Shown: piece by piece, positions 1 through 8,360 of the stretch
How positions within the stretch are numbered: the first letter of the stretch is position 1
Layout of the letters: each line of letters begins with the position of its first letter
Assembly: GCA_963697565.1 (NCBI GenBank)
Contig: CAVOOM010000006.1
Coordinates: forward strand, 372,001-436,000
Reading direction: 5' to 3'
DNA: 64,000 nucleotides
Origin: CAWFSE01 sp963697565
GTDB lineage: Bacteria > Actinomycetota > Actinomycetes > CAVWCF01
Position numbers and translations under genes: made by a program
Notes under the pieces: generated by a model
Seen by the model: only the letters and a program-made list of their open reading frames with translations
Database searches by the model: none
Told to the model about the DNA's origin: nothing

Positions 1-2
1 TG

Positions 3-311
3 TCCCAGCTCGGCCACGACCACGTGGGGGTGACCACGATCTGCCCCAGCGTGGTCGACACCGGGCTGTTCGAGGGGGTGCCGCCGCTGCGGCTCACCAC
101 CCTCCTGACGGCGGAGGACGTCGCGAAGGCGACGGTCGACGGGGTGTCCAAGCGCAAGGCGATCGTGCTGATCCCGTGGCTGTCGAAGTTCGCGCCGGTG
201 CTGCAGGCGCTGCCGACCCCGATCTTCGACCGGGCGGTCGGGCTGTTCGGCGGCGGCACGATGATGTCGACGTGGACCGGCCACGGCGACCGCCCGGCCG
301 ACGAGGGCTAG
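3..311 (+). CDS. Short-chain dehydrogenase/reductase, C-terminal part (cut by window edge)
   Basis: The frame is open from the left edge, so only about the last 102 residues are visible. They begin with VGVTTICPSVVDTGLFEG, the post-active-site segment of classical SDRs, in which a Pro and a Thr-Gly follow the last core strand and precede the substrate-binding helix. The Rossmann glycine motif and the YxxxK pair lie off the window, so cofactor and substrate cannot be read. The C-terminal tail contains a hydrophobic stretch (IVLIPWLSKFAPVLQALP) typical of membrane-associated or retinol-dehydrogenase-like SDRs. The VOC gene follows after 9 bases in the same direction and could be cotranscribed. 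Confidence 0.7.
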   Translation, partial: SQLGHDHVGVTTICPSVVDTGLFEGVPPLRLTTLLTAEDVAKATVDGVSKRKAIVLIPWLSKFAPVLQALPTPIFDRAVGLFGGGTMMSTWTGHGDRPADEG

Positions 312-320
312 CGTCCGCTC

Positions 321-701
321 ATGGCATGCCGGATCAGTGAGCTGGTCGTCGACGCGCGAGACCCCGAGGCGCTCGCGGCGTTCTGGTGCGAGGTCTTGGG
401 CTTCGTGGTCGTGGGGCGCGAGGAGGACGGGAGCGTCGAGATCGGCCCGCCTGAGGTGGGCTTCGGCGGCCTCCAGCCGACGATCGTCTTCGGCCTCTCA
501 AGCGACCCGCGCCGCGGGAAGCTGCCGCTGCACTTCGATGTGAGCCCGGTGGGGTGCGACCAAGGGGCCGAGCTCGAACGCCTGCTTCGGGCGGGCGCCC
601 GCCCGGCGGCCATCGGGCAGACGGGCGACGAGACGTGGCACGTGCTGGCCGACCCCGAGGGCAACGAGTTCTGCCTGCTCCGGACCCCGTTGACCGCGTA
701 A
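321..701 (+). CDS. VOC (glyoxalase/bleomycin-resistance fold) protein
   Basis: A 126-residue protein of the usual single-repeat VOC length. It opens with the typical first strand and helix (ISELVVDARDPEALAAFWCEVLGF). It has a His in LHFDV near residue 70 and a Glu in DPEGNEFCLL near residue 116, positions that usually ligate the metal in this superfamily. The DPEGNEFCLL ending is characteristic of the glyoxalase-like actinobacterial subgroup. The substrate cannot be predicted, because members include dioxygenases, isomerases and antibiotic-binding proteins. The ATG start lies nine bases after the preceding SDR stop. The frame is intact. Confidence 0.8.
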   Translation: MACRISELVVDARDPEALAAFWCEVLGFVVVGREEDGSVEIGPPEVGFGGLQPTIVFGLSSDPRRGKLPLHFDVSPVGCDQGAELERLLRAGARPAAIGQTGDETWHVLADPEGNEFCLLRTPLTA

Positions 702-771
702 CCCGCAAGCCGTCGGCCCGCCGGGTGGCTCGGGCGGCCGGGTACGGCCGGGTGCGGCAGACTCCCGCCTC

Positions 772-1489
772 ATGCGGATCCTCGTGGTGTCGGACCTCCA
801 CTACCGCCTTCCGCACTACGACTGGCTGGTCACGGCGGCCGACGACGTCGACGTCGTGGCCCTGGTGGGCGACCTCGCCGATGTGGTCAACGCCGTGCCG
901 TTCACCGTGCAGGTGGTGGTGCTGGAGAAGTACCTCGGCCTGCTCGCCGAGAAGGCGACGGTCCTGGCGTCCTCCGGCAACCACGACCTCGATGGCCCCG
1001 GCCCGCACGGCGAGCAGGTGGCCGCGTGGATGCAGGCGGCCAGGGAGGCCCACATCCACGTCGATGGGACGTCGGTCGACGTCGACGGCACGCGGTTCAC
1101 CATCTGCCCCTGGTGGGACGGCCCGGCCACCAGGCAGGCCGTCGCCGATCAGCTCGCCGAGGCGGCGCGGGATCGCCCCGAGCGCTGGATCTGGCTCTAC
1201 CACTCGCCTCCGGCCGGGCACCGTGCTCTGCCACGACGGGCGGCGGGACTTCCCCGACCACGACCTCGCCGGCTGGATCGACGAGCACCGGCCGGACATC
1301 GTGCTGTGCGGGCACATCCACCAGGCGCCGTGGGTCGAGGGCGGCTCGTGGCACGCGCGGCTGGGTGAGACCTGGGTCTTCAACGCCGGCAAGCAGATGG
1401 GCAAGGTGCCGCCGCACATCACCCTCGACACCGAGGCGGGGACGGCCGAGTGGTTCGGGGTGTTCGAGGTGGATTCGATCAGCCTCTGA
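772..1489 (+). CDS. Calcineurin-like metallophosphoesterase (frame break)
   Basis: The four metallophosphoesterase blocks appear in order: DLH (residues 8-10), GDLAD (about 39), GNHD (about 70) and GHIH (about 182). These bind the two metals and the phosphate. The first part reads from the ATG at 772; from about 1216 the protein continues in another frame to the stop at 1489. Reading GGC instead of GGGC at 1216-1218 restores HSPPAGTVLCHDG and gives 238 residues with an exact multiple of three. The break is therefore more likely a consensus insertion than a mutation. The cytosolic phosphodiesterase substrate is unknown. No operon partner is evident. Confidence 0.75.
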
Positions 1490-1516
1490 GCGGCGGACGC
1501 CCGAGCCCGCTGCGCC

Positions 1517-2008
1517 TCAGTGCTGGTGGTCGCCCTCGGGATCGCGGACCGAGCCCGTACGGGCCGGCGGTGCCTGGTGGTGGACCAGGGTGTCCAGGAT
1601 CTGGTCGACCATGCCCAGGTGGCCCTCCTGCCCGGCGAACTGCGCCTTGACGTCCACGAGGTACTGGGTGAGCCCGTCGAGGCGCGCGGCCGTCGTACGC
1701 AGGACGCTGAGCGCCGCACCCGGGCGCTCGACCAGGAAGCCCTCGGGGTCGTCGACGACGTGCACGACGACGTCGGACGTGGCGCGCACGGTCGCCGTGG
1801 CCGGCCGGTCGAGCACCACCGACATCTCGCCGAACACCGCGCCGGGGTTGTCCACCCGGGCGAAGGCCACCCCGTCGCGCTCGATCGAGACCGACCCCGA
1901 GACGAGCACATAGAGCCGGGACGGCTCGGAGCCCTCCTCGATCAGCGCGGTTCCGGCCGAGACGGCCTCCGTGGGCAGGTCGGCCGACAGGGCCAGCAGG
2001 TCAGTCAC
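1517..2008 (-). CDS. Cyclic-nucleotide-binding (CRP/cNMP) domain protein
   Basis: A 163-residue protein consisting of one cNMP-binding beta-roll (residues about 15-105) and a helical tail. It lacks the C-terminal HTH of CRP/FNR regulators. The phosphate-binding cassette reads FGEMSVVLDRPATATVRA, keeping the Gly-Glu and the Arg that contact the cyclic nucleotide ribose-phosphate in CRP. It is therefore probably a cyclic-nucleotide sensor or regulatory subunit rather than a DNA-binding factor. The start chosen is the GTG at 2008 (VTDLLALSADL), which removes a non-homologous upstream extension. The tail is rich in His, Asp and Gln. The gene is convergent with the phosphoesterase. Confidence 0.7.
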   Translation of the reverse strand: MTDLLALSADLPTEAVSAGTALIEEGSEPSRLYVLVSGSVSIERDGVAFARVDNPGAVFGEMSVVLDRPATATVRATSDVVVHVVDDPEGFLVERPGAALSVLRTTAARLDGLTQYLVDVKAQFAGQEGHLGMVDQILDTLVHHQAPPARTGSVRDPEGDHQH

Positions 2009-2061
2009 CGGGCCAGTGTGCCGGACGCCGCCATGACCTCGTCGCGCGGCTGGCGGCGGGA

Positions 2062-2127
2062 TGTCAAGAAAAATTGACACGGTGTCCGCGATGCTTTACC
2101 TTGGCGATGTCAAACATTTCTTACATC
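2062..2127 (+). promoter_or_regulatory. Promoter with twin inverted-repeat operators
   Basis: An inverted repeat TGTCAA-N6-TTGACA lies at 2062-2079. Its right arm is also a perfect -35 box (2074-2079), with TACCTT as -10 at 2097-2102 after 17 bases. A second, imperfect copy, TGTCAA-N6-CTTACA, lies at 2109-2126, across the expected start of transcription. Both flank the core promoter of the membrane-protein/HTH/oxidoreductase operon. This suggests autorepression by the HTH protein encoded at 2569. Confidence 0.6.
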
Positions 2128-2143
2128 ATGAAGGGGCGCCTCG

Positions 2144-2572
2144 ATGGGCTACGACGAGCGCAACACCTGGGCCCAACTGCTGGTGGGGGTCGTGGGGTTC
2201 CTCACCTACGTCGTCATCGTGCTCGGCAAGGCCGACGGCGGGCCGCTGGTCGACGTGGCCTACCAGTCGACGATGCTGTGGGTCATCGGGCTGTCGATCG
2301 CGGCCTCGATCCTGCTGAGCATCGCCTTCTCGATCGCCAGCGGCGAGCGCACGTTCCGCCGCGACCAGCGCGACCGCGAGATCGGCGCGTTCGGCAGCCG
2401 GATGGGGCAGGCCTGGGTGGTCATCGGCGCGGTCGCCGCGCTCGCCATGGCGATGGCCGAGTGGGACTGGTTCTGGATCGCCAACGTGATCTTCGTCTGC
2501 TTCGCGCTGTCGGCGATCTTCGAGGGCGTCGCCAAGGTCGTGGCCTACCGGCGGGGGCTTCCCCAGTGGTGA
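2144..2572 (+). CDS. Four-helix inner-membrane protein of unknown function
   Basis: A 142-residue protein with four predicted membrane segments: residues about 10-28, 43-63, 90-108 and 112-130. A charged cytoplasmic loop (GERTFRRDQRDREIG) lies between helices 2 and 3. An AAGGGG ribosome site lies a few bases before the ATG at 2144. The stop overlaps the GTG of the HTH gene. Small membrane proteins of this type are commonly paired with a short YozG-like HTH regulator in Gram-positive bacteria; their role is not established. I do not recognise a catalytic motif. Confidence 0.7.
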   Translation: MGYDERNTWAQLLVGVVGFLTYVVIVLGKADGGPLVDVAYQSTMLWVIGLSIAASILLSIAFSIASGERTFRRDQRDREIGAFGSRMGQAWVVIGAVAALAMAMAEWDWFWIANVIFVCFALSAIFEGVAKVVAYRRGLPQW

Positions 2573-2793
2573 GGCCCACGCGGGTGACCAACCGCATCCG
2601 CGCCCTTCGCTTCGCCCACGCGGAGATGACCCAGGCCGAGCTGGCTGAACGGCTCGGGGTGACCCGCCAGACCGTCATCGCCATTGAGCAGGGCCGCTAC
2701 TCGCCCTCGCTGGAGATGGCGTTTCAGATCGCACGTGCGTTCGGCGTACCGCTGGACGACGTCTTCGACTACCCAGAGGGAGAGCAGTCATGA
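2569..2793 (+). CDS. Short XRE/YozG-type HTH transcriptional regulator
   Basis: A 74-residue single-domain Cro/CI-type regulator. The HTH is clear: MTQAELAERLGVTRQTVIAI (residues about 22-41) followed by EQGRYSPSLEMAFQIARAF and the PLDDVF ending typical of this subgroup. The GTG at 2569 overlaps the upstream stop (GTGA), giving translational coupling; a second GTG at 2584 is possible. The stop overlaps the ATG of the next gene (ATGA). The likely role is to repress its own operon through the inverted repeats at 2062-2126. Confidence 0.85.
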   Translation: MRPTRVTNRIRALRFAHAEMTQAELAERLGVTRQTVIAIEQGRYSPSLEMAFQIARAFGVPLDDVFDYPEGEQS

Positions 2794-3759
2794 AGGCCCT
2801 GACCCAGGAACGCTACGGCCCGCCCGAGGTGCTCGTGCTGAGCGACGTCGAGGCGCCGACCGCCGGAGCCGGCGAGGTCCTCGTGCGGGTACGAGCCGCC
2901 GGCGTCGACGCCGGGGTGTGGCACGTCGTGGCCGGCATGCCGTACCTCGTGCGCGGCATGGGCTTCGGGCTGCGCGCGCCGAAGAACCCGACGCCGGGCC
3001 TCGACCTCGCGGGGGTCGTGGAGGCGGTCGGCCCGGGCGTCACCCGGTTCGCCGTCGGCGACGAGGTGCTCGGCATCGGGCGCGCCACCTTCGCCGAGTA
3101 CGCCGTCGCCGTGGAGGGCAAGCTCGTGCACAAGCCAGCCGCGCTGTCCTTCGAGCAGGCCGCGGCGATGCCGGTGTCCGGGATCACGGCGGTGGAGGCG
3201 GTGCGCAAGGCCGGTGTGCAGGCGGGTGAGCGCGTGCTCGTGACCGGCGCCGGAGGCGGCGTCGGCTCGTACGCCGTCCAGATCGCCCGGGCCAACGGGG
3301 CGCACGTCACCGCGCTGGTGGCCCCCGAGCGCGTCGAGGCGGTGACCGCCCTCGGCGCCGACGAGGTGATCGACCGCACCGTGGAGGAGGTCGACGCCCG
3401 CGGCCCGGTGTACGACGTCATCATCGACACCGCCGGCCGGCGGCCGCTGGGGCTGCTGCGCCGGGCGATGACCCCGCGCGGCCGGCTCGTGATCGTCGGG
3501 GGCGAGGGCGGCGGCAAGGTGCTCGGCGGCTTCGGGCGCCTGCTGCGTCGCCCCGATCGCGTCGGTGTTCGTCAGCCAGTCGCTGTCGGGCGTGACCGCC
3601 CACGAGCGGCTCGCCGAGCTGGAGGAGCTCACCGCCCTGGTGGAGTCCGGCGCGGTCGTCCCGCAGGTGGGACGGGCCTACCCGCTCGCCGCCGGCGCGG
3701 AGGCCGTCCGCGACATGCACGAGGGCCGCGCGCTGGGCAAGCTCGTCCTCACCGTCTGA
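2790..3759 (+). CDS. NADPH:quinone oxidoreductase-like MDR enzyme (frame break)
   Basis: A medium-chain dehydrogenase/reductase without the structural-zinc Cys cluster. The N-terminal GroES-like domain (MKALTQERYGPPEVL) is followed by a Rossmann motif GAGGGVGSYAVQIA near residue 155. This is the zinc-less quinone-reductase/zeta-crystallin layout with NAD(P)H as donor. The frame breaks at about 3548 (one extra base near CTGCTGCGTCGCC) and resumes as IASVFVSQSLSG through to the LGKLVLTV end at 3759. Correcting it gives 322 residues. It overlaps the HTH gene (ATGA), so it is the enzymatic member of that autoregulated operon. A similar intact enzyme lies at 8361. Confidence 0.75.
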
Positions 3760-3786
3760 CTCCGCGCCTGGCCTAGGACGGCCGGC

Positions 3787-4250
3787 TCAGACCGTGGCGA
3801 TCCGGGTGGTCGCCGCGGCGGGGTCACGCTCCCAGAACTGCCGCGCCGCGAAGCCCGACCGGCGCAGGAAGTGCTCGGTGAGCGTGATCCGGTCCGGCCG
3901 CAGCCGGAGCAGCTCCCCCTCGGGCACCTGGTCGACGGGGCGGCCGACCTCCCAGTTCGAGGCGGGGTACTTGAACACCGTGATGCCGTGCTCCCACTCC
4001 GGGCTGACCTGGGCTCAAGCAGCTCGCCGGCGCCGAACAGCTGAACGCCGAACGCGCTCGCCCAGCCCGCCATGGAATTCGCGACGGCGAACGACATCTG
4101 CGGGTCCCGGCGCAGCGCCTTGACCTTCGGGCTGTTCGGCTGCGGGTAGATGTAGATGTCGAGGTTCTCGCTGTAGAACTCCACGGGGCTGCAGATCGGG
4201 CCGTTGCGGCCGACCGTCGCCATGAATCCCAGGTTCGTCAGCGTCAACAC
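3787..4250 (-). CDS. Pyridoxamine 5'-phosphate oxidase-like flavin/F420 split-barrel protein (frame break)
   Basis: A small split-barrel protein of about 154 residues. It starts at GTG 4250 (VLTLTNLGFMATVGRNGP) and has the strand pattern of the PNPOx-like family, including the nucleotide-phosphate region around PNSPKVKALRRDPQ. The frame breaks near 4015 and continues as GITVFKYPASNWEVGRPVDQ to the stop at 3787. Related actinobacterial proteins bind FMN or F420 and reduce various small molecules, so the substrate is not predictable. It is divergent from the tRNA and has no clear partner gene. Confidence 0.6.
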
Positions 4251-4393
4251 CCGCGCTCGATCTCTGTCTCCTCGAGCGCGTGTCTGAGGCAGGGCCTCCG
4301 TAGGGCGCGTTGTCCCAGGTCGAGCCAGCGGTGGGCGGCGGACATCAGGGTGACTCCCAACGGTCGCATGGGCCTGATGACTCGGCCGGCCGC

Positions 4394-4466
4394 GGGCCTC
4401 TAGCTCAATTGGCAGAGCAGCGGACTTTTAATCCGCGGGTTGCGGGTTCGATCCCCGCGGGGCCCA
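4394..4466 (+). tRNA. tRNA-Lys (anticodon TTT)
   Basis: A 73-nt cloverleaf. The acceptor stem GGGCCTC pairs with GGGGCCC, with one T-G pair and discriminator A. The D-arm contains TAGCTCAATTGGCAGAGCA. The anticodon stem GCGGA/TCCGC encloses the loop CTTTTAA, giving anticodon TTT. The T-arm GCGGG-TTCGATC-CCCGC is perfect. CCA is not encoded. The following 290 bases up to pntA show no gene I can support. Confidence 0.97.
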
Positions 4467-4759
4467 CCCTTCCACCTGTGGTGCTTCGCTGGTGCTGCCC
4501 TGGGCCCGATGGCTGAGAGCGCCTGCCCCTTCGGCTGCGGGGCGCAAGGACCCAGTCGGATCACAAGCCAGGGCGAGGTCAGGGCGAAGGTCCCGCGCGG
4601 ATCGGGGCGGTAGTCGGGGTCGGCGCGCGGATCGGCCTCGATAGGTTGCGGGGGGTACTCGCTTCCTGCCGAGGGGCCCGGTCTCAGCGGCCGCGCCGCC
4701 CCGGCGGAGACTGGAGCGGTACGCGCGGTACTGATGCGGCCCGACCCGAGGGGAGCAGC

Positions 4760-6297
4760 GTGATCATCGGAGTGCTGGCGGAGGCGCGGCCGGGCGAGAC
4801 CCGGGTGGCGGCCACCCCCGCGACCGTCGTCCAGCTGATGAAGCTCGGCTACGAGGTGGTCGTCGACCCAGGGGCCGGGGCCGCCTCCGACTTCCCGGAC
4901 GACTCGTTCGTCGCCGCTGGCGCCTCGATCGGCGCCGCGACCGGCGCCGACCTCGTGTTCGGCGTGAACGCGCCCGCCGTCGAGCAGCTCGACGCGATGC
5001 GCGAGGGGACGACGCTGGTGTGCTTGATGGCGCCGGGCCTGAACCCCGACCTCGTGTCCGACCTGGCCCGGCGCGGCATCACGGCGCTGGCGATGGACGC
5101 CGTGCCGCGCATCTCGCGCGCGCAGTCGCTCGACGTCCTCAGCTCGATGGCCAACATCGCCGGCTACCGCGCCGTGATCGAGGCCGCCAACGTGTTCGGG
5201 CGCTTCTTCACCGGCCAGGTGACCGCCGCCGGGCAAGGTGCCGCCGGCGAAGGTGCTCGTCGTGGGCGCGGGGGTGGCCGGCCTGGCCGCCATCGGCGCG
5301 GCCGGCAGCCTCGGGGCGATCGTGCGGGCGGCCGACCCGCGCCCAGAGGTCGCCGACCAGGTGAAGTCCCTCGGCGGGGAGTACCTCGCGGTGCGGGCCG
5401 CCGACGTCGAGGTCAGCGCCACCGGCTATGCCAAGGAGATGTCCGACGACTACAACCAGCGCGCCGCCGCGCTCTACGCCGAGCAGTGCAAGGACGTCGA
5501 CATCATCATCACCACCGCGCTGATTCCCGGGCCGGCCGGCGCCGAAGCTCATCACCGCCGACATGGTCGCCAGCATGCGACCGGGCAGCGTGATCGTGGA
5601 CCTGGCCGCCGCCAACGGCGGCAACGTCGAGGGCACCGTGCCGGGCGAGAAGGCGGTCACCGCCAACGGCGTCACGATCCTCGGCTACACCGACATGGCC
5701 GGCCGGCTGGCCGCGCAGGCCTCGCAGCTGTACGGCACCAACCTGGTCAACCTGATGAAGCTGATGACGCCGGCCAAGGACGGCGTTTGTGTGCTCGACT
5801 GGGACGACGTCGTGCTGCGGGCTGTCACCGTCGCCCGAGACGGCGAGGTCACCTGGCCGCCGCCCGAGGTGAAGGTGTCGGCCGCGCCGGCAGCGGCGGC
5901 GGCGCCACCGCCTGAGCCGCCCCCGCCCAAGCAGCCGATGGCCCAGGGGAAGAAGCTGGGGCTGATCGGCGCCGGCGCCGCCGGCTTCCTGCTGCTGTCG
6001 ACCGTGATGCCCGAGCCCTTCCTGGGCCGGTTCATGGTGTTCATGCTCTCGATGGTCATCGGCTTCTACGTGATCGGCAACGTCCACCACGCGCTGCACA
6101 CCCCGCTGATGTCGGTCACCAACGCGATCTGCGGCATCATCCTGGTCGGGGCGCTGCTGCAGGTCGGCCACGGCGATGTCTGGGTCTCAGTCCTGGCTTT
6201 CGTCGCGATCCTGGTGGCGAGCATCAACGTGTTCGGCGGTTTCACCGTGACCGAACGGATGCTGCCGATGTTCAAGCGCGAGGACGCCCCGCGATGA
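4760..6297 (+). CDS. pntA: NAD(P)+ transhydrogenase subunit alpha, single-chain (two frame breaks)
   Basis: Part of the proton-translocating transhydrogenase, which transfers hydride between NADH and NADP+ using the proton gradient. The N-terminal alanine-dehydrogenase-like half (IIGVLAEARPGETRVAATPA) binds NAD through KVLVVGAGVAGLAAIGAAGS. After a Pro/Ala-rich linker (residues about 375-395) come four membrane segments ending in FGGFTVTERMLPMF, as in E. coli PntA. Frame breaks lie at about 5232 (GGC read as GGGC) and 5530. Removing the two extra bases gives 511 residues, close to E. coli PntA (510). The GTG at 4760 follows a GAGGGGAGC ribosome site. The stop overlaps pntB (ATGA). Many actinobacteria split this subunit into PntAA and PntAB; here it is fused. 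Confidence 0.9.
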
Positions 6298-7727
6298 CGA
6301 TCTCGTTCACCTTGGTGCAGGGGGCCTACATCGTCGCCGGCCTGCTGTTCATCCTCGCCCTCGCCGGGCTGTCCAAGCACGAGAGCGCGCGCCTGGGCAA
6401 CAGGTTCGGCATCGTGGGCATGACCGTCGCCCTGGTCTTCACCATTCTGGCCGCGGTGCTGGGTGTGTCCCTCGCCGGCGGAGCGATCCAGTCGGAGGGG
6501 ACGGGCGCGCAGGGCCTGCTGCTCATCGCCATCGCGATGGGCATCGGCGCCGTGATCGGCATCTGGAAGGCACGCAAGGTCGAGATGACCGGCATGCCCG
6601 AGCTCATCGCGATGCTGCACAGCTTCGTCGGCCTGGCCGCCGTGCTGGTCGGCTGGAACAGCTCGTACGAGGACAGCGCCTATCCGGTGGTCCACGACGT
6701 GGAGGTCTTCGTCGGGGTGTTCATCGGAGCGGTGACGCTCACCGGGTCGATCGTGGCCTACCTCAAGCTCTCGGGGAAGATCGGCTCAGCCCCGAAGATG
6801 CTGCCGGCCCACAACGCCGTGAACCTCGGGATCATCGCCGCGTTCTTCGTGATGACCACCGTCTACGTGCTGATCCCGCAGGACGAACAGGTCCTGCGCC
6901 AGTCGCTGCTCGGCGCCATGACGGTCCTCGCGCTGCTGCTCGGATGGCACCTGGTGTCCTCGATCGGCGGTGGCGACATGCCGGTCGTGGTGTCCATGCT
7001 GAACAGCTACTCCGGCTGGGCGGCGGCCGCCGCGGGCTTCCTGCTGAACAACGACCTGCTGATCATCACGGGCGCGCTGGTCGGCTCCTCGGGTGCCTAC
7101 CTGTCCTACATCATGTGCCAGGCCATGAACCGCTCGTTCATCTCGGTGATCGCCGGCGGGTTCGGGGTGGAGGGCGGCACGATGGCCGCCGACGTCGACT
7201 ACGGCGAGCACCGCGAGGTCAATGCCGAACAGGCGGCCGAGCTGCTCACCGCGGCGACGTCGGTCATCATCACCCCGGGGTACGGCATGGCGGTGGCCCA
7301 GGCGCAGCACGGGGTGGCCGAGCTCACCCGCAAGCTGCGTGACGCCGGCGTCAAGGTGCGATTCGGGATCCACCCGGTCGCGGGTCGGCTGCCGGGGCAC
7401 ATGAACGTGCTGCTGGCCGAGGCGAAGGTGCCCTACGACATCGTCCTGGAGATGGACGAGATCAACGACGACTTCCCCGACACCGACGTCGTGCTCGTGA
7501 TCGGCGCCAACGACACCGTCAACCCGGCCGCCGAGGACGACCCGGCCAGCCCCATCGCGGGCATGCCGGTGCTGCGCGTGTGGGAGGCCAACCACGTCAT
7601 CGTCTTCAAGCGGTCGATGGCATCCGGATACGCGGGCGTGCAGAACCCGCTGTTCTTCCGGGAGAACGCGGCCATGCTCTTCGGCGACGCCAAGGACCGC
7701 GTGGAGGACATCCTGCGGGCCCTGTGA
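6294..7727 (+). CDS. pntB: NAD(P)+ transhydrogenase subunit beta
   Basis: A 477-residue intact protein, close to E. coli PntB (462). About nine membrane segments (residues 1-265) form the proton channel with the PntA helices. They are followed by the soluble NADP(H)-binding domain III, with the motif ITPGYGMAVAQAQH (about 322-335) and the HPVAGRLPGHMNVLLAEA stretch. The C-terminal block VFKRSMASGYAGVQNPLFF is the family's NADP-binding lid. The ATG overlaps the pntA stop, so the two subunits are translationally coupled. The enzyme supplies NADPH, which would suit a cell running reductive flavin or ferredoxin chemistry. Confidence 0.95.
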   Translation: MTISFTLVQGAYIVAGLLFILALAGLSKHESARLGNRFGIVGMTVALVFTILAAVLGVSLAGGAIQSEGTGAQGLLLIAIAMGIGAVIGIWKARKVEMTGMPELIAMLHSFVGLAAVLVGWNSSYEDSAYPVVHDVEVFVGVFIGAVTLTGSIVAYLKLSGKIGSAPKMLPAHNAVNLGIIAAFFVMTTVYVLIPQDEQVLRQSLLGAMTVLALLLGWHLVSSIGGGDMPVVVSMLNSYSGWAAAAAGFLLNNDLLIITGALVGSSGAYLSYIMCQAMNRSFISVIAGGFGVEGGTMAADVDYGEHREVNAEQAAELLTAATSVIITPGYGMAVAQAQHGVAELTRKLRDAGVKVRFGIHPVAGRLPGHMNVLLAEAKVPYDIVLEMDEINDDFPDTDVVLVIGANDTVNPAAEDDPASPIAGMPVLRVWEANHVIVFKRSMASGYAGVQNPLFFRENAAMLFGDAKDRVEDILRAL

Positions 7728-7815
7728 CCGCCAGCCCAACGCTCCAGGCGTGCCAACGGTCGGCGAACTCGCGGATCAGCCCGGTCATCGAGATGCTCCG
7801 CCCTCGGCGGGCCCG

Positions 7816-8199
7816 TCACGGTCGAAGCGCGACCATCTCGATCTCGACCGCGGCGCCCAGCGGCAGCGCGGCGACGCCGATGGTGGTGCGCGCGGGGAAG
7901 GGCTCGGTGAAGTAGCCGCGGTAGGCGGCGTTCATGGCCGCGAAGTCGGCCATGTCGGTGAGGAAGACCGTGCACTTGACGACGTCATCGAGGCCCAGGC
8001 CGGCGCCCTCCAGCACTGCGGCCAGGTTGTCCAGGCAGCGGCGCGTCTGCTCCTCGATGCCGCCGCCCACGAGCGCGCCGGTCGCGGGGTCGAGCGGAGT
8101 CTGACCGGACAGGAAGACCAGCCGGTCGGCCTCGACCCCTTGGGAGTACGGCCCGACGGCGACTGCGCCGCCGGACGCGGTGACGGCGGTGCGGGGCAT
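7816..8199 (-). CDS. ridA: RidA/YjgF/YER057c family enamine/imine deaminase
   Basis: A 127-residue protein of standard RidA length. It carries the SGQTPLDPATG strand (residues about 33-43), an EEQTRRCLDNLAAVLEGAGL helix and the LTDMADFAAMNAAY and FPARTTIGVAALPLGAAVEI blocks. The Arg of PARTTIG is the residue that binds the substrate carboxylate in active RidA enzymes, so 2-aminoacrylate-type imine hydrolysis is plausible. I use the ATG at 8199 (MPRTAVTASGG); an upstream start would add 11 unlike residues. It is convergent with pntB, with an 88-base gap. Confidence 0.85.
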   Translation of the reverse strand: MPRTAVTASGGAVAVGPYSQGVEADRLVFLSGQTPLDPATGALVGGGIEEQTRRCLDNLAAVLEGAGLGLDDVVKCTVFLTDMADFAAMNAAYRGYFTEPFPARTTIGVAALPLGAAVEIEMVALRP

Positions 8200-8360
8200 G
8201 AGCGCTCCTCGATCCTGGGTTCGGTAAGCCACGTACGGCCGAGGTGTCGCTCGGCCCCCTTCGTCGGGCAGGGTACGGGCGGCGCCGCCGGCCGGGGACG
8301 TTGGCGGACAGGGTCGACGCGCAGGGCGCAGGCCGCTTGACTGGCTGTCGAGGAGGCGTC

